Shown piece after piece: positions 1-8,440 of a stretch of 64,000 nucleotides of DNA. Below the pieces are notes generated by a model that was given only the letters and a program-made list of their open reading frames with translations, had not been told where the DNA came from and did not search any database. The stretch comes from Streptomyces sp. CBMA152 (GTDB taxonomy: Bacteria; Actinomycetota; Actinomycetes; Streptomycetales; Streptomycetaceae): positions 372,001 to 436,000 of the forward strand of contig NZ_MECJ01000029.1 of assembly GCF_014596475.1 (NCBI RefSeq), read 5' to 3'. The position numbers and the translations under genes are program-made. Every line of letters begins with the position of its first letter. Position 1 is the first letter of the stretch.

Positions 1-456
1 GCGCACTACCGCTCGCTGCTCGGCCTCGCCGCCCTGCTGCTGGACGACACCGCCTCCTGCGAGGACGTCGTCCAGGAGGCGTTCATCCGCGTCCACTCGG
101 CCCGCTCGCGCGTGCGCGACCCCGAGAAGACGCTCGCGTATCTGCGCCAGACCGTCGTCAACCTGTCCCGCTCCGCGCTGCGTCGCCGCATCCTCGGGCT
201 GAAGCTGCTCTCCAAGCCGATGCCGGACATGGCGAGCGCGGAGGAGGGCGCGTACGACCAGCTGGAGCGCGACGCCCTGATCAAGGCCATGCGCGGCCTC
301 CAGCGCCGCCAGCGCGAGGTCCTGGTGCTTCGCTACTTCGCGGACATGACCGAGTCGCAGGTCGCCGAGACGCTCGGGATATCCCTGGGCTCGGTGAAGG
401 CGTACGGCTCGCGGGGGATCGCGGCGCTCCGGATAGCCATGGAGGCCCCGGCATGA
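1..456 (+). CDS. SigE-family ECF sigma factor, 5' end cut by window
   Basis: C-terminal 151 residues of an extracytoplasmic-function sigma factor. The reading frame is open from base 1, so the start lies outside. The end of region 2 is recognisable (DDTASCEDVVQEAFIRV), and region 4 carries the -35-binding helix-turn-helix (LQRRQREVLVLRYF, then SQVAETLGISLGSVKAYGSR). The short region 4 and lack of extensions fit the actinobacterial SigE-like family (~170 residues). Its TGA overlaps the next ATG (ATGA), so the two genes are translationally coupled. Target promoters cannot be told from the sequence. Confidence 0.92.
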   Translation, partial: AHYRSLLGLAALLLDDTASCEDVVQEAFIRVHSARSRVRDPEKTLAYLRQTVVNLSRSALRRRILGLKLLSKPMPDMASAEEGAYDQLERDALIKAMRGLQRRQREVLVLRYFADMTESQVAETLGISLGSVKAYGSRGIAALRIAMEAPA

Positions 457-1796
457 GCGCCCGGCGGAACTGGGGATTCGGGGAGGCGGGCCGTCGTCGC
501 GAGGACGGTGTGCAGGGGTCCGACGGTGTCCGTGGGGACGATGGGCTGCGTGGGCCTGATGGTGTCCGTTGGGACGACGGCGTACGTGGGGATGTACGCG
601 GTGACGACGGTGTCCGCGAGGACTACGGCGTACGTGGGGACGTGCGCCGGGAGCACGGGTATCGGTATCCCGGTTTCGACGGGGATCACGGGGAGAGTAC
701 GTACGGGCCCGACCGCCCTCTGGACGACCGGACTGGAAACGGAATTGTGAACGACCCCTTCCCACCTGGCCTCACGCCGGACGAACTCGCGCTGCGGCGG
801 CTGCTGCACGGCGCGGTCGACGGCATGGAGCCCGCCGACGGAGCCCTGGAGCAACTGCGCCGGGCCGTCCCGGCGCGCCAGGCCCGTAAACGGCAGGCCG
901 TGGTCGGCGCGGTCGCCGCCGCGCTCCTGATCGGCACCGCGATCCCCGCGTTCCTGCACGTCGCCAACACCGCTTCCGCCTCCGACGAGGACCGGCCCGC
1001 CATCGCCGGACACGGCCAACAGGACCAGGGCGGCACCGGCGCCGCACCGGGTGTGGAGGGCGGTGGACGGGGGGCCGAGAAGCCCTCCGGCCGGATGACC
1101 CCCAGCGCGGTGCCCGGCTCGACCGTGAAGCCCTCGGCGAGCGGCACGACCCCGCCAGGCGCTTCCGCCGCCGGCGCGAGCGGCCCGGTCGGCGGGCCCG
1201 TCGTCCCCGGCTCACCGGTCTGCGACGCGACCGAACTCGGCGTGAAGTACGCGAAGGTCGGCAAGCCGGACGCCGACGGCAAGGTCTACGGCACGTTCCG
1301 CGTCGCCAACGTCTCGCACTCGCTCTGCCAGGTCAGCGGCGCGGGCAAGGTCAACTTCCAGGCGCTGGGCGCCGCCGACGCGTCCCGGATCAGCGTGGTC
1401 GACCACGCCTCGGGCGATCCGGCGGCCGGGCTGCCGGATCCTTCGCAGGAGGCGACGGGTCTGGTGCTCAAGCCTGCGGCTGCGTACGAGGTGAAGTTCG
1501 CCTGGGTGCCGTCGGAGACGTGCCCGAAGCCGCTGCCTTCGCCCGCGCCGTCCACGTCCCCGGCCACGAGTCCGAACGGCTCGACCGCCGGTGCCGGTGG
1601 TGGGACGCCGTCCGGTGCCCAGACGCAGTTGGGTGGCGATACCGGTACGCCGGTCGCCCCGCCGGACGGGAAGGTCGCGGTGACGCATGTCGCCGAGCCG
1701 GGTGCGCCGTCCGCCGAGGCGACGATCCCGAACGCGTGCGCCGGGACCATCTATCGCACCGGGGTGCTCGCCGCCCCCGTCCCGGCTGCCCCCTAG
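453..1796 (+). CDS. membrane-anchored protein coupled to the sigma factor; collagen-like N-terminus
   Basis: Unrecognised 447-residue protein. Residues ~18-66 are an imperfect DGVRGDDG-type collagen-like repeat. A transmembrane helix lies at ~149-170, followed by a Pro/Gly/Ser/Thr-rich linker and an extracytoplasmic domain with several cysteines and 'VANVSHSLCQVSG'. The topology (short cytoplasmic part, one helix, outer domain) and coupling to an ECF sigma gene suggest a regulator or sensor of that sigma factor, but no zinc-finger anti-sigma motif is visible. A second plausible start is GTG at 747 (residue 99), preceded by GGAAACGG. If used, the repeat region would be untranslated. Confidence 0.75.
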   Translation: MSARRNWGFGEAGRRREDGVQGSDGVRGDDGLRGPDGVRWDDGVRGDVRGDDGVREDYGVRGDVRREHGYRYPGFDGDHGESTYGPDRPLDDRTGNGIVNDPFPPGLTPDELALRRLLHGAVDGMEPADGALEQLRRAVPARQARKRQAVVGAVAAALLIGTAIPAFLHVANTASASDEDRPAIAGHGQQDQGGTGAAPGVEGGGRGAEKPSGRMTPSAVPGSTVKPSASGTTPPGASAAGASGPVGGPVVPGSPVCDATELGVKYAKVGKPDADGKVYGTFRVANVSHSLCQVSGAGKVNFQALGAADASRISVVDHASGDPAAGLPDPSQEATGLVLKPAAAYEVKFAWVPSETCPKPLPSPAPSTSPATSPNGSTAGAGGGTPSGAQTQLGGDTGTPVAPPDGKVAVTHVAEPGAPSAEATIPNACAGTIYRTGVLAAPVPAAP

Positions 1797-1813
1797 CGCC
1801 CTCGCGGGCCCGC

Positions 1814-1846
1814 AGACGGCTCCTCTCGGAGGGGGAGGAGCCGTCT
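1814..1846. terminator. bidirectional hairpin between convergent genes
   Basis: Perfect 12-bp inverted repeat (1814-1825 with 1835-1846) followed on the + strand by a short T run. It lies between the ends of the convergent membrane-protein and SURF1 genes. Confidence 0.8.
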
Positions 1847-1920
1847 TTGCGGATCCCTTCCAGGGGGTGCGGATTCCGGCTGCGGACCGTTCGTGGCTGG
1901 TCGCGCAGTTCCCCGCGCCC

Positions 1921-2697
1921 CTAGCGGACCGGGGTGGAGGCCGTCTCCGGGCTGAGCCCCAGCGCCGCGTCCTCCGCCGCTTCCGCCTCCCTGCGGAGCA
2001 GGCGGAACCACATGAAGATGACGAAGCCCGCGAAGACGAACCACTCGCCGGTGTAGCCGAGGTTCTGGAACGCCTTCAGGTCCAGGCCGGTGTTCTGGGG
2101 CTTGGCGGCCGGGACGGGCTTCAGTCCGGGGTCGGCCGCCGTCAGCGTGACCCAGCCGTCGTACACCTCGTACGGCACCAGGTTGACCAGCGACGCCGCG
2201 CTGATCATGCCGAGCTGGCCCTTGGGGAGCCCGCCCGACGCGTTCACGCCGTCCGTCCCGGGTGTCTCGGACGCCTGGAGCGCGCCCGCGACGGTGACCT
2301 CGCCGGTCGGCGGCGCGGGCGCCTTGGCGCCCTTGGGCAGCCAGCCGCGTACGACGGGCAGCGCCTTGCCGTTGCCGCCGTCGGTGCGCAGCAGCGTCAG
2401 TACGTACGAGCCGCTCTTGCCGTCGACCTGGCGGTCCGGCACCAGGAACTGCTCGCCGTACTTCCCGTTCGCCGTCGCCGCCCGGCCGGACGTCTTCTGG
2501 TCCACCGGCAGCAGCTCCCGCAGCGGCACCGCCTTCTGCTCGGCGGCGCCGGGCTGCTTCTCGGCCGCGTTGTGCGACTGCACACGGTCCTCGAAGCGGC
2601 CGAGCTGCCAGGACCCCATGAACACGCAGAACGGGATCGCCAGCAGGACGAAGACGTTGATCCCCCACCAGCGAGGGGTCAGCAGGAACCGGTACAC
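1921..2697 (-). CDS. SURF1 family cytochrome oxidase biogenesis protein
   Basis: 258 residues, GTG start (MYRFLLTPRWWGINVFVLL). The family layout is complete: an N-terminal membrane helix followed by the GSWQLGRFEDR segment, a periplasmic domain with 'VVRGWLPKG', and a second helix near the C-terminus (GEWFVFAGFVIFMWFRLLRR). SURF1 proteins assist assembly or heme insertion of aa3-type cytochrome c oxidase. I chose GTG 2697 because the membrane helix begins immediately after it and the upstream in-frame sequence overlaps the peptidase gene. The neighbours are not oxidase genes. Confidence 0.88.
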   Translation of the reverse strand: MYRFLLTPRWWGINVFVLLAIPFCVFMGSWQLGRFEDRVQSHNAAEKQPGAAEQKAVPLRELLPVDQKTSGRAATANGKYGEQFLVPDRQVDGKSGSYVLTLLRTDGGNGKALPVVRGWLPKGAKAPAPPTGEVTVAGALQASETPGTDGVNASGGLPKGQLGMISAASLVNLVPYEVYDGWVTLTAADPGLKPVPAAKPQNTGLDLKAFQNLGYTGEWFVFAGFVIFMWFRLLRREAEAAEDAALGLSPETASTPVR

Positions 2698-2779
2698 ACC
2701 CCCACGGTACGGAACCCTCCCCGCGTGCCGGTCACGGGGTACGCGCTCGGGCCGGGGAGGCGGCGACGGCGACGTCCGC

Positions 2780-4558
2780 TCAGCCGATGCCCAGATGCCT
2801 CCCCGCGAACTCCAGCTCCAGCCTGACCTGCTTGATCCGTTCCTCCACGACCAGCGAGCCGTGTCCCGCGTCGTACCGGTACACCTCGTGCACCGCGCCC
2901 CGGGCCGCGAGGCGGTCCACATAGTTCTCGACCTGGCGGATCGGGCAGCGCGGGTCGTTGACGCCCGCCGAGATGTAGACCGGGGCCTTCACCGCGTCCA
3001 CGTACGTCAGCGGCGACGACGCCTCGAAGCGCTCCGGGACCTCCTCCGGTGTGCCGCCGAGGAGCGTGCGGTCCATCGCCTTCAGCGCCTCCATCTCGTC
3101 GTGGTACGCCGTCACGTAGTCCGCGACCGGCACCGCGGCGAGCCCGAGCGCCCAGGCGTCCGGCTCGGTGCCAAGTCCCAGCAGGGTCAGATAGCCGCCC
3201 CAGGAGCCGCCCGCCAGGACCAGCTTGGACGGGTCGGCGAGACCCGAGGTGATGGCCCACTCGCGGACCGCCGCGATGTCCTCCAGCTCGATGAGCCCGA
3301 CCCGGTGCTTGAGCGCGTCCGTCCACTCGCGTCCATACCCCGTGGAGCCGCGGTAGTTGACGCGCACCACCGCGTACCCGTGGTCCACCCAGGCCGCCGG
3401 GCCCGCAGCGAAGGCGTCGCTGTCGTGCCAGGAGGGGCCGCCGTGGATCTCGAAGACGGTCGGGAACGGGCCCTCGCCCGGGGGCTGCTGGACCAGTGCG
3501 TGGATCCGGCCGCCGGGGCCCTCGACCCACGCGTCCCGCACCGGGACCGAGCCGGGCGCCTTCATCCCCGGGGGATCGAGGACGATCTTCCCGGTGGTGG
3601 AGCGCACTTCGGAAGGGCGCGCCGCCGACGACCACAGGTACTCCACGGACCCGTCGGGCCGGGCGGTGGCGCCGGACACGGAGCCGGCCGGGGTCTCGAC
3701 CTCGATCAGCTCGGGGGCGGCCAGGTCGTAGCGGAACAGCTCGCTGCGGGCCTCGAAGCTGTGCATGACGAGCAGCGCCGAGCCGTCCGGGTACCACTCC
3801 GCCGAGACGTCGCCGGGCAGTTCGAGGGCGAGGTCGATCTCCTCGCCGGTCGCCACGTCCCACACCATGGGCTCCCAGCGACCCCGGCGCTGGTGCGCGA
3901 TCAGCAGGCGGGTGTCCCCGGCCAGCGGCGCGAAGCCGAGGATCTCCAGGCCGAGCTCGCGGGTGCCGCCCTGGGTGTCGTCGAGCTCGGCGGCCGTCGA
4001 GCCGTCGAGGCGCACCACGCGCAGCGCCGAGTGCATCGCGTCGCCGTGCTCGGTGTGCTCTATGGCGATCAGCGTTCCGTCGTGCGAGAGGTCGCCCACT
4101 CCGGCCGACTCGCGGTGCCGGTAGATCTCCACGGGCGCGGCGCCGGGCCGCGCGACATGGATCGTCGAGCCGTCCTCGTCGGTGGAGCGGCCGATGACCG
4201 CCGTGCCGTCCCGGCCGAGCGCGAGGCCGCCCGGGTAGGAGGGCTCCAGGCCCGGTACGGCCGGTTCGTCGTCGCCCCCGCCGAAGGGCTGGCGCAGCCA
4301 GACGCCGAACTCGTCGCCGTCGGTATCGCTGAACCACCAGATCCACTCGCCGTCGGGCGTCAGCACCCCGTCCGTCGTCCCGTTCGGCCGGTCCGTCGCC
4401 TGGCGCTGGGCGCCGGTCGCCCGGTCCCATGCGTACAGCTCGTACGTCCCCGTCGCGTTCGACACGAACAGCGAGCGGTCCGGGGCGTCCTCCGCCCAGT
4501 CGGGCAGCCCGACCCTGGGCGCCCGGAACCGCTTCTCCCACTCCGGCATCTCGTTCAT
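2780..4558 (-). CDS. S9 family prolyl-oligopeptidase-like serine peptidase
   Basis: 592 residues without a signal peptide, so cytoplasmic. The first ~350 residues are a beta-propeller (repeated 'PDG' strands such as TPDGEWIWWFSDTDGDEFG). The C-terminal alpha/beta hydrolase has nucleophile Ser in GGSWGGY (~440), Asp in NDPRCPIRQ (~535) and His in YDAGHGS (~565). The family cleaves short peptides, often after proline or with dipeptidyl/acylaminoacyl specificity. The specificity is not determinable here. A second in-frame ATG lies three codons downstream (MPEWEKRF). Confidence 0.9.
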   Translation of the reverse strand: MNEMPEWEKRFRAPRVGLPDWAEDAPDRSLFVSNATGTYELYAWDRATGAQRQATDRPNGTTDGVLTPDGEWIWWFSDTDGDEFGVWLRQPFGGGDDEPAVPGLEPSYPGGLALGRDGTAVIGRSTDEDGSTIHVARPGAAPVEIYRHRESAGVGDLSHDGTLIAIEHTEHGDAMHSALRVVRLDGSTAAELDDTQGGTRELGLEILGFAPLAGDTRLLIAHQRRGRWEPMVWDVATGEEIDLALELPGDVSAEWYPDGSALLVMHSFEARSELFRYDLAAPELIEVETPAGSVSGATARPDGSVEYLWSSAARPSEVRSTTGKIVLDPPGMKAPGSVPVRDAWVEGPGGRIHALVQQPPGEGPFPTVFEIHGGPSWHDSDAFAAGPAAWVDHGYAVVRVNYRGSTGYGREWTDALKHRVGLIELEDIAAVREWAITSGLADPSKLVLAGGSWGGYLTLLGLGTEPDAWALGLAAVPVADYVTAYHDEMEALKAMDRTLLGGTPEEVPERFEASSPLTYVDAVKAPVYISAGVNDPRCPIRQVENYVDRLAARGAVHEVYRYDAGHGSLVVEERIKQVRLELEFAGRHLGIG

Positions 4559-4643
4559 GGACCCATCATGCGCCGAGCCGCCGACAAACCGTCGACGTCC
4601 TCCGCGGCCTGTGGATAACTCCCGGACACGAGGGTGATGTGAC

Positions 4644-4685
4644 AGACGTCACGGCCCGCCCGGTGGGGCGTCGGCCGTGACGTCT
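4644..4685. terminator. hairpin downstream of tatA
   Basis: Perfect 13-bp stem (4644-4656 with 4673-4685) just beyond the stop of tatA on the minus strand and upstream of the S9 peptidase start. Confidence 0.65.
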
Positions 4686-4722
4686 CGTCAGATTCCGGGG
4701 CGGGTGCCCGGCAGGTCCCGGG

Positions 4723-5004
4723 TCAGGCGCCCGGTGCCGTGGTGTGGTGCGGCTGGGCCGGAGCAGCGTGCTGGTCGACCGGCGTCGACGGGATCGTCCG
4801 GGGCGTGGCCTCGGCGGCCGGGCCCGGCGTCGCCCCCGTGTCCGTCGACTCCTCCTTCATCGCCCGCGTCTCGCTCTTGAGGATGCGCAGCGACTTGCCC
4901 AGCGCCCTCGCGGTGTCGGGGAGCTTCTTGGAGCCGAAGAGCAGGATCAGCACCACCGCAACGATCAGCAGATGCCAGGGCTCAAGGCCATTGCGCAGGA
5001 ACAT
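4723..5004 (-). CDS. tatA: TatA twin-arginine translocase subunit
   Basis: 93 residues: a short periplasmic N-terminus, a membrane helix (WHLLIVAVVLILLFGSKKLP), the conserved FG-kinked hinge and an amphipathic helix (DTARALGKSLRILKSE), then an acidic/Pro tail. This is the pore-forming component of the Tat export system. No tatB or tatC is adjacent, which is usual in Streptomyces where tat genes are scattered. It is divergent from the LCP gene. Confidence 0.93.
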   Translation of the reverse strand: MFLRNGLEPWHLLIVAVVLILLFGSKKLPDTARALGKSLRILKSETRAMKEESTDTGATPGPAAEATPRTIPSTPVDQHAAPAQPHHTTAPGA

Positions 5005-5084
5005 CCCGTGGTCCTCCCGTTCTCAGCGAGACTTGCTACATTGCGCAACTGTACAACCAACATGACACGGATGAGGGCGTACGG

Positions 5085-6611
5085 ATGGCAGGCAGCCACA
5101 AGGCGGGACACGCGCGCGGCGGCGGTCGGGGAGGTGGCGCCGACGCGCCGCCTGTCCGCAAGCGCCGGCGCCGCGGTGTGCGGCTGGCGCTGGCCGTCCT
5201 GGTGTCGTTCGTCGTGCTCGCCGTGGCCGGGGCCGGCTGGCTCTATCTCCAGCTCAACGGGAACATCAACACCTTCGACGACGGCGGCGTGTCCGGCGAC
5301 CGCCCGGCCGCCTCGACCAAGGGCCAGAACGTGCTGGTCATAGGCTCGGACTCGCGCGCCGGTGACAACGTCCAGTACGGCCACGGGCAGGGCGACATCG
5401 GCCGCTCGGACACCGCGTTCCTGATGCACGTCCACGCCGACCACAAGCACGCCACGGCGGTCTCCATACCCCGCGACAGCCTGGTCGACGTGCCGCCCTG
5501 CAAGCTGCCGAACGGCCAGTGGACCAAGGAACAGCACAATGTGATGTTCAACTCGGCGTTCTCCGTCGGTGACACCATCAAGGGCAACCCGGCCTGCACC
5601 CAGAACACCGTCGAGAAGCTGACCGGTCTGCGTGTCGACCACACCGTCGTCGTGGACTTCGCGGGCTTCGCCAAGATGACCCAGGCCGTCGGCGGCGTCC
5701 AGGTGTGCCTGCCCAAGGACGTGTACGAGGGCGACCTCAACCCCAACCGCCACTCGCGCGGCGAGAAGATCTTCGACAAGGGCGTCCAGGACGTCTCCGG
5801 CCAGAAGGCGCTCGACTACGTACGCATCCGGCACGGCATAGGCGACGGCTCGGACATCGGCCGTATCCAGCGCCAGCAGGCGTTCATCTCCAGCCTGATG
5901 AAGAAGGTCAAGTCGCAGGGCTTCAGCCCGACGCACCTGCTGCCGCTCGCCCAGGCCGCCACCAAGTCGATGACCGTCGACCCGGGCCTCGGCTCCGCCG
6001 ACAAGCTGATCTCCTTCGCGATGTCGATGCGCAACATCGATCTGCACAACACCAAGTTCGTGACCCTGCCCTGGCGTTACGAGGGCGCGCGCGTGGCCGT
6101 GGTGAAGCCGCAGGCCGACGCGCTGTTCGCGGCGCTGCGCGCGGACCGGACCGTCGACGGCAAGGACGCGGGCGGCAAGAGCGGCGAGGGCAAGCAGGAG
6201 GACGTCAACGCCAAGAGCCCGAGCCCCATCCCGCCGTCCGGCGCCGGGATATCCGTCGCCGTCTACAACGGCACCACCGTCAAGGGCCTCGCGAGCCGCG
6301 GCGCCGACGCCCTGAAGGCGGGCGGCTACACCGTCACCGGCACCGCGACCGCCGCCACCCACGACTTCGTGCACACGGTCATCGAGTACGGGCCGAACGA
6401 CAAGGCCCACGCCGACGAGCTGGCCCAGCACTTCCCCGGCGCGCTGCTGCGCTCGGCCAAGGCCCCCGGGCTCAGCGTCATCCTGGGCTCGAAGTACGCC
6501 GCCGACCCGACGGCGACCCCGGCCGCCGCCCCCACCGCCGTACCGTCCGAGGTCGCCGCGAAGGCCCGCTCGGCCGACGACAGCGTCTGCTCCAACCTCT
6601 CGTACGGGTGA
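5085..6611 (+). CDS. LytR-CpsA-Psr (LCP) family cell-wall ligase
   Basis: 508 residues: Gly/Arg-rich cytoplasmic tail, one membrane helix (~33-55), then an extracellular LCP domain with NVLVIGSDSRAG, HVHADHKHATAVSIPRDS and RIRHGIGDGSDIGRIQRQQ, which carry the arginine/aspartate cluster that binds polyprenyl pyrophosphate. Near the C-terminus is a LytR_C domain (ISVAVYNGTTVKGLASRGAD). LCP enzymes attach teichoic-acid-like or glycan polymers to peptidoglycan from a lipid carrier. The start is the first ATG after the divergent tatA promoter region. The acceptor polymer is unknown. Confidence 0.93.
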   Translation: MAGSHKAGHARGGGRGGGADAPPVRKRRRRGVRLALAVLVSFVVLAVAGAGWLYLQLNGNINTFDDGGVSGDRPAASTKGQNVLVIGSDSRAGDNVQYGHGQGDIGRSDTAFLMHVHADHKHATAVSIPRDSLVDVPPCKLPNGQWTKEQHNVMFNSAFSVGDTIKGNPACTQNTVEKLTGLRVDHTVVVDFAGFAKMTQAVGGVQVCLPKDVYEGDLNPNRHSRGEKIFDKGVQDVSGQKALDYVRIRHGIGDGSDIGRIQRQQAFISSLMKKVKSQGFSPTHLLPLAQAATKSMTVDPGLGSADKLISFAMSMRNIDLHNTKFVTLPWRYEGARVAVVKPQADALFAALRADRTVDGKDAGGKSGEGKQEDVNAKSPSPIPPSGAGISVAVYNGTTVKGLASRGADALKAGGYTVTGTATAATHDFVHTVIEYGPNDKAHADELAQHFPGALLRSAKAPGLSVILGSKYAADPTATPAAAPTAVPSEVAAKARSADDSVCSNLSYG

Positions 6612-6624
6612 TCCGACCTCTCGT

Positions 6625-6720
6625 CCGGACAAAGCCGTTGGATAGTCCGGATAAAGCCCTTCGCCCGTACAGATCAAGCCTTTCCTTCGGGTAAAGCAAC
6701 CCCAAGAACGGGTAAAGCAG
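6625..6720 (+). repeat. five-copy GGATAAAGC-type short direct repeat array
   Basis: Between the LCP stop and the phosphatase PHO box the motif GRTAAAGC (variants GACAAAGC, GATCAAGC) recurs five times. The shared AAG ends at 6634, 6656, 6678, 6696 and 6717, so the spacing is 22, 22, 18 and 21 bp, about two helical turns. This pattern resembles a regulator-binding array in the phosphatase promoter. The binding protein is unknown. Confidence 0.55.
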
Positions 6721-6741
6721 TTCGTCCGCCGTATGCCCGCG

Positions 6742-6774
6742 CCTCACAACTCGTTCACATTCGGCTCATAGCTT
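6742..6774 (+). promoter_or_regulatory. PHO box: three tandem 11-bp units
   Basis: CCTCACAACTC, GTTCACATTCG and GCTCATAGCTT run head to tail and end 8 bp before the alkaline phosphatase start. Streptomyces PhoP binds 11-bp direct repeat units near the consensus GTTCACC. The middle unit is the closest match. This predicts induction of the phosphatase by phosphate limitation. Confidence 0.7.
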
Positions 6775-6781
6775 CGCGGCC

Positions 6782-8323
6782 ATGAGACCCATGGGACGAC
6801 ACAAGCGCCGCAAGGCGCTGACGGTGGTGGCGCTGGCCTCCGCCGTCGCGGCGGGCAGCGCCGTCACGGCCAACTCCGCCCCGCAGCACGACGGTCACCC
6901 GTTCCCGGGCCGGGGCGGGCAGATCCACAACGTGATCTACCTCCTCGGCGACGGCATGGGGCGCACCCATGTCACCGCCGGCCGCGAGCGCTACTACGGC
7001 GCCCAGGGCAAGCTCAACATGGAGCGCCTGCCCTACACCGGCGCCGTCGCCACGTACGCCGTGGAGAAGGGCACGAACCAGCCCGCGCTCGTCACCGACT
7101 CGGCCAGCTCCGCGACCGCCTGGTCGTCCGGCGTGAAGACCTACAACGCCGCGCTCGGCGTGGACGCGTACGAGAAGCGCCGCGCCACGCTCATGGAGCA
7201 GGCCAAGAAGGCGGGCTTCGCCACCGGCAACGTGTCGACCGCCGAGATCACCGACGCGACCCCGGCCGCCCAGTTCAGCCATGTGCTGCTGCGCGGCTGC
7301 CAGGGCCCGGTCTACTCGGACGCGGCCTGCCTGCCCAAGAACGCGGACGGCAGCTACGAGAAGGCCCCGGCCGACAAGACCCTGATCACCCCGGTCGCCG
7401 AGCAGATCGCCCGCAACGGCACCGCCGACGTCGTCCTCGGCGGCGGCCTCGCCCGCTTCGAGCCCGACGACCAGAAGGCGCTCCAGGCCCAGGGCTACCA
7501 GGTGCTCGGCAGCTTCGGCGACCCGAGCCTGCCCGCCCAGACCGCCGCCAGCCAGAAGGTCGCCACCAAGGCCGACCTCGACGCCGTCAAGGGCAAGAAG
7601 GTCGTCGGCCTCTTCAACCGCGGCAACCTCACCGTCGAGCAGGCCAAGGCCGGGCTCCCGGCGAACGCTCCGCAGAAGCAGGAGCCGACGCTCGCCGACA
7701 TGGCGAAGAAGTCGATCGACCTCCTCGACGGGCGCTCCAAGAAGGGCTTCTTCCTCCAGATCGAGGGCGCCCAGATCGACAAGCGCTCGCACGCCAACGA
7801 CGCCTCCCAGACGCTCGCCGAGGTCAAGGCATTCGACGACGCGGTCAAGGCCGCGTACGACTTCGCCAAGAAGGACGGGCACACGCTGGTCATCGTGACC
7901 GCCGACCACGAGTGCGCGGGCTTCAACATCATCGAGAAGGGCACGTACACCAACGCCGAGGCCGTCGCGCCCCCGGCCAACACGGACGCGGGCAACCCGG
8001 CCAACAACTCGACGCCTTCGCGCCCGACTTCCGGCGCCAAGGACCCGGCCCGCTCCTCCGGCATCCTCAACGGATCCGGCTCCGGCGACGCCAAGAACTT
8101 CGCCCCGGCCACCTTCCGTACGCCGGACGACCCGGCGAACGTCAAGGACGGCACCCCCGAGGCGAGCCTCTGGCTGACCTACCTCTCCGGCAACCACACC
8201 GGCGCCGACGTGCCCATCTACGCGTACGGGCCGGGCGCCGAGCGGTTCGCGGCGAGCCAGATCAACACCGAGCTGTACGGAAAGATGTACCGCTCGCTGT
8301 TCGGCACGGCACCGCGCGGCTGA
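6782..8323 (+). CDS. secreted alkaline phosphatase
   Basis: 513 residues. A signal peptide (MGRHKRRKALTVVALASAV... to the Ala-rich cleavage region ~40) is followed by a PhoA-type fold. Metal and nucleophile motifs visible: GDGMGRTH, DSASSATAWSSG (Ser nucleophile), IEGAQIDKRSHAND and VTADHECAGF. It hydrolyses phosphate monoesters outside the cell. A Ser/Pro/Asn-rich insertion (~395-430) is unlike E. coli PhoA but common in actinobacteria. The first ATG is 6782, with a second at 6791; neither has a strong ribosome site. Regulation by PhoP is suggested by the adjacent PHO box. Confidence 0.93.
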   Translation: MRPMGRHKRRKALTVVALASAVAAGSAVTANSAPQHDGHPFPGRGGQIHNVIYLLGDGMGRTHVTAGRERYYGAQGKLNMERLPYTGAVATYAVEKGTNQPALVTDSASSATAWSSGVKTYNAALGVDAYEKRRATLMEQAKKAGFATGNVSTAEITDATPAAQFSHVLLRGCQGPVYSDAACLPKNADGSYEKAPADKTLITPVAEQIARNGTADVVLGGGLARFEPDDQKALQAQGYQVLGSFGDPSLPAQTAASQKVATKADLDAVKGKKVVGLFNRGNLTVEQAKAGLPANAPQKQEPTLADMAKKSIDLLDGRSKKGFFLQIEGAQIDKRSHANDASQTLAEVKAFDDAVKAAYDFAKKDGHTLVIVTADHECAGFNIIEKGTYTNAEAVAPPANTDAGNPANNSTPSRPTSGAKDPARSSGILNGSGSGDAKNFAPATFRTPDDPANVKDGTPEASLWLTYLSGNHTGADVPIYAYGPGAERFAASQINTELYGKMYRSLFGTAPRG

Positions 8324-8341
8324 CGCCAAGTACCGGTATCC

Positions 8342-8388
8342 GGGCGATGTTTCACGTGAAACGGGCTGTTTCACGTGAAACATCGCCC
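8342..8388. promoter_or_regulatory. parS: two tandem parS sites inside a larger palindrome
   Basis: GTTTCACGTGAAAC occurs at 8349-8362 and again at 8368-8381. The pair forms the arms of an exact 21-bp inverted repeat (8342-8362 with 8368-8388). This 14-bp palindrome is the ParB-binding parS sequence, clustered around oriC in Streptomyces. The structure also lies just after the phosphatase stop and could act as its terminator. Confidence 0.85.
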
Positions 8389-8440
8389 AACGGGCGCCTA
8401 CTGAGCGCCAGTTGACTCCCTCCAGTCGTAGGAGAACGCA

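Noticed and set aside
2090..4618. 842-codon open frame on the + strand opposite the S9 peptidase and SURF1 genes
   Set aside because: Antisense shadow of GC-rich genes: Arg/Ala/Gly-rich, no motifs or ribosome site, while the minus strand has clear catalytic and membrane motifs.
4965..8383. Long minus-strand frames opposite the LCP and alkaline phosphatase genes
   Set aside because: Shadows of the real genes. The composition is Val/Gly/Arg/Leu-rich and lacks any domain.
8342..8388. Reading this inverted repeat only as a terminator
   Set aside because: Each half contains the exact 14-bp parS palindrome, which a simple terminator would not need. A dual role remains possible.
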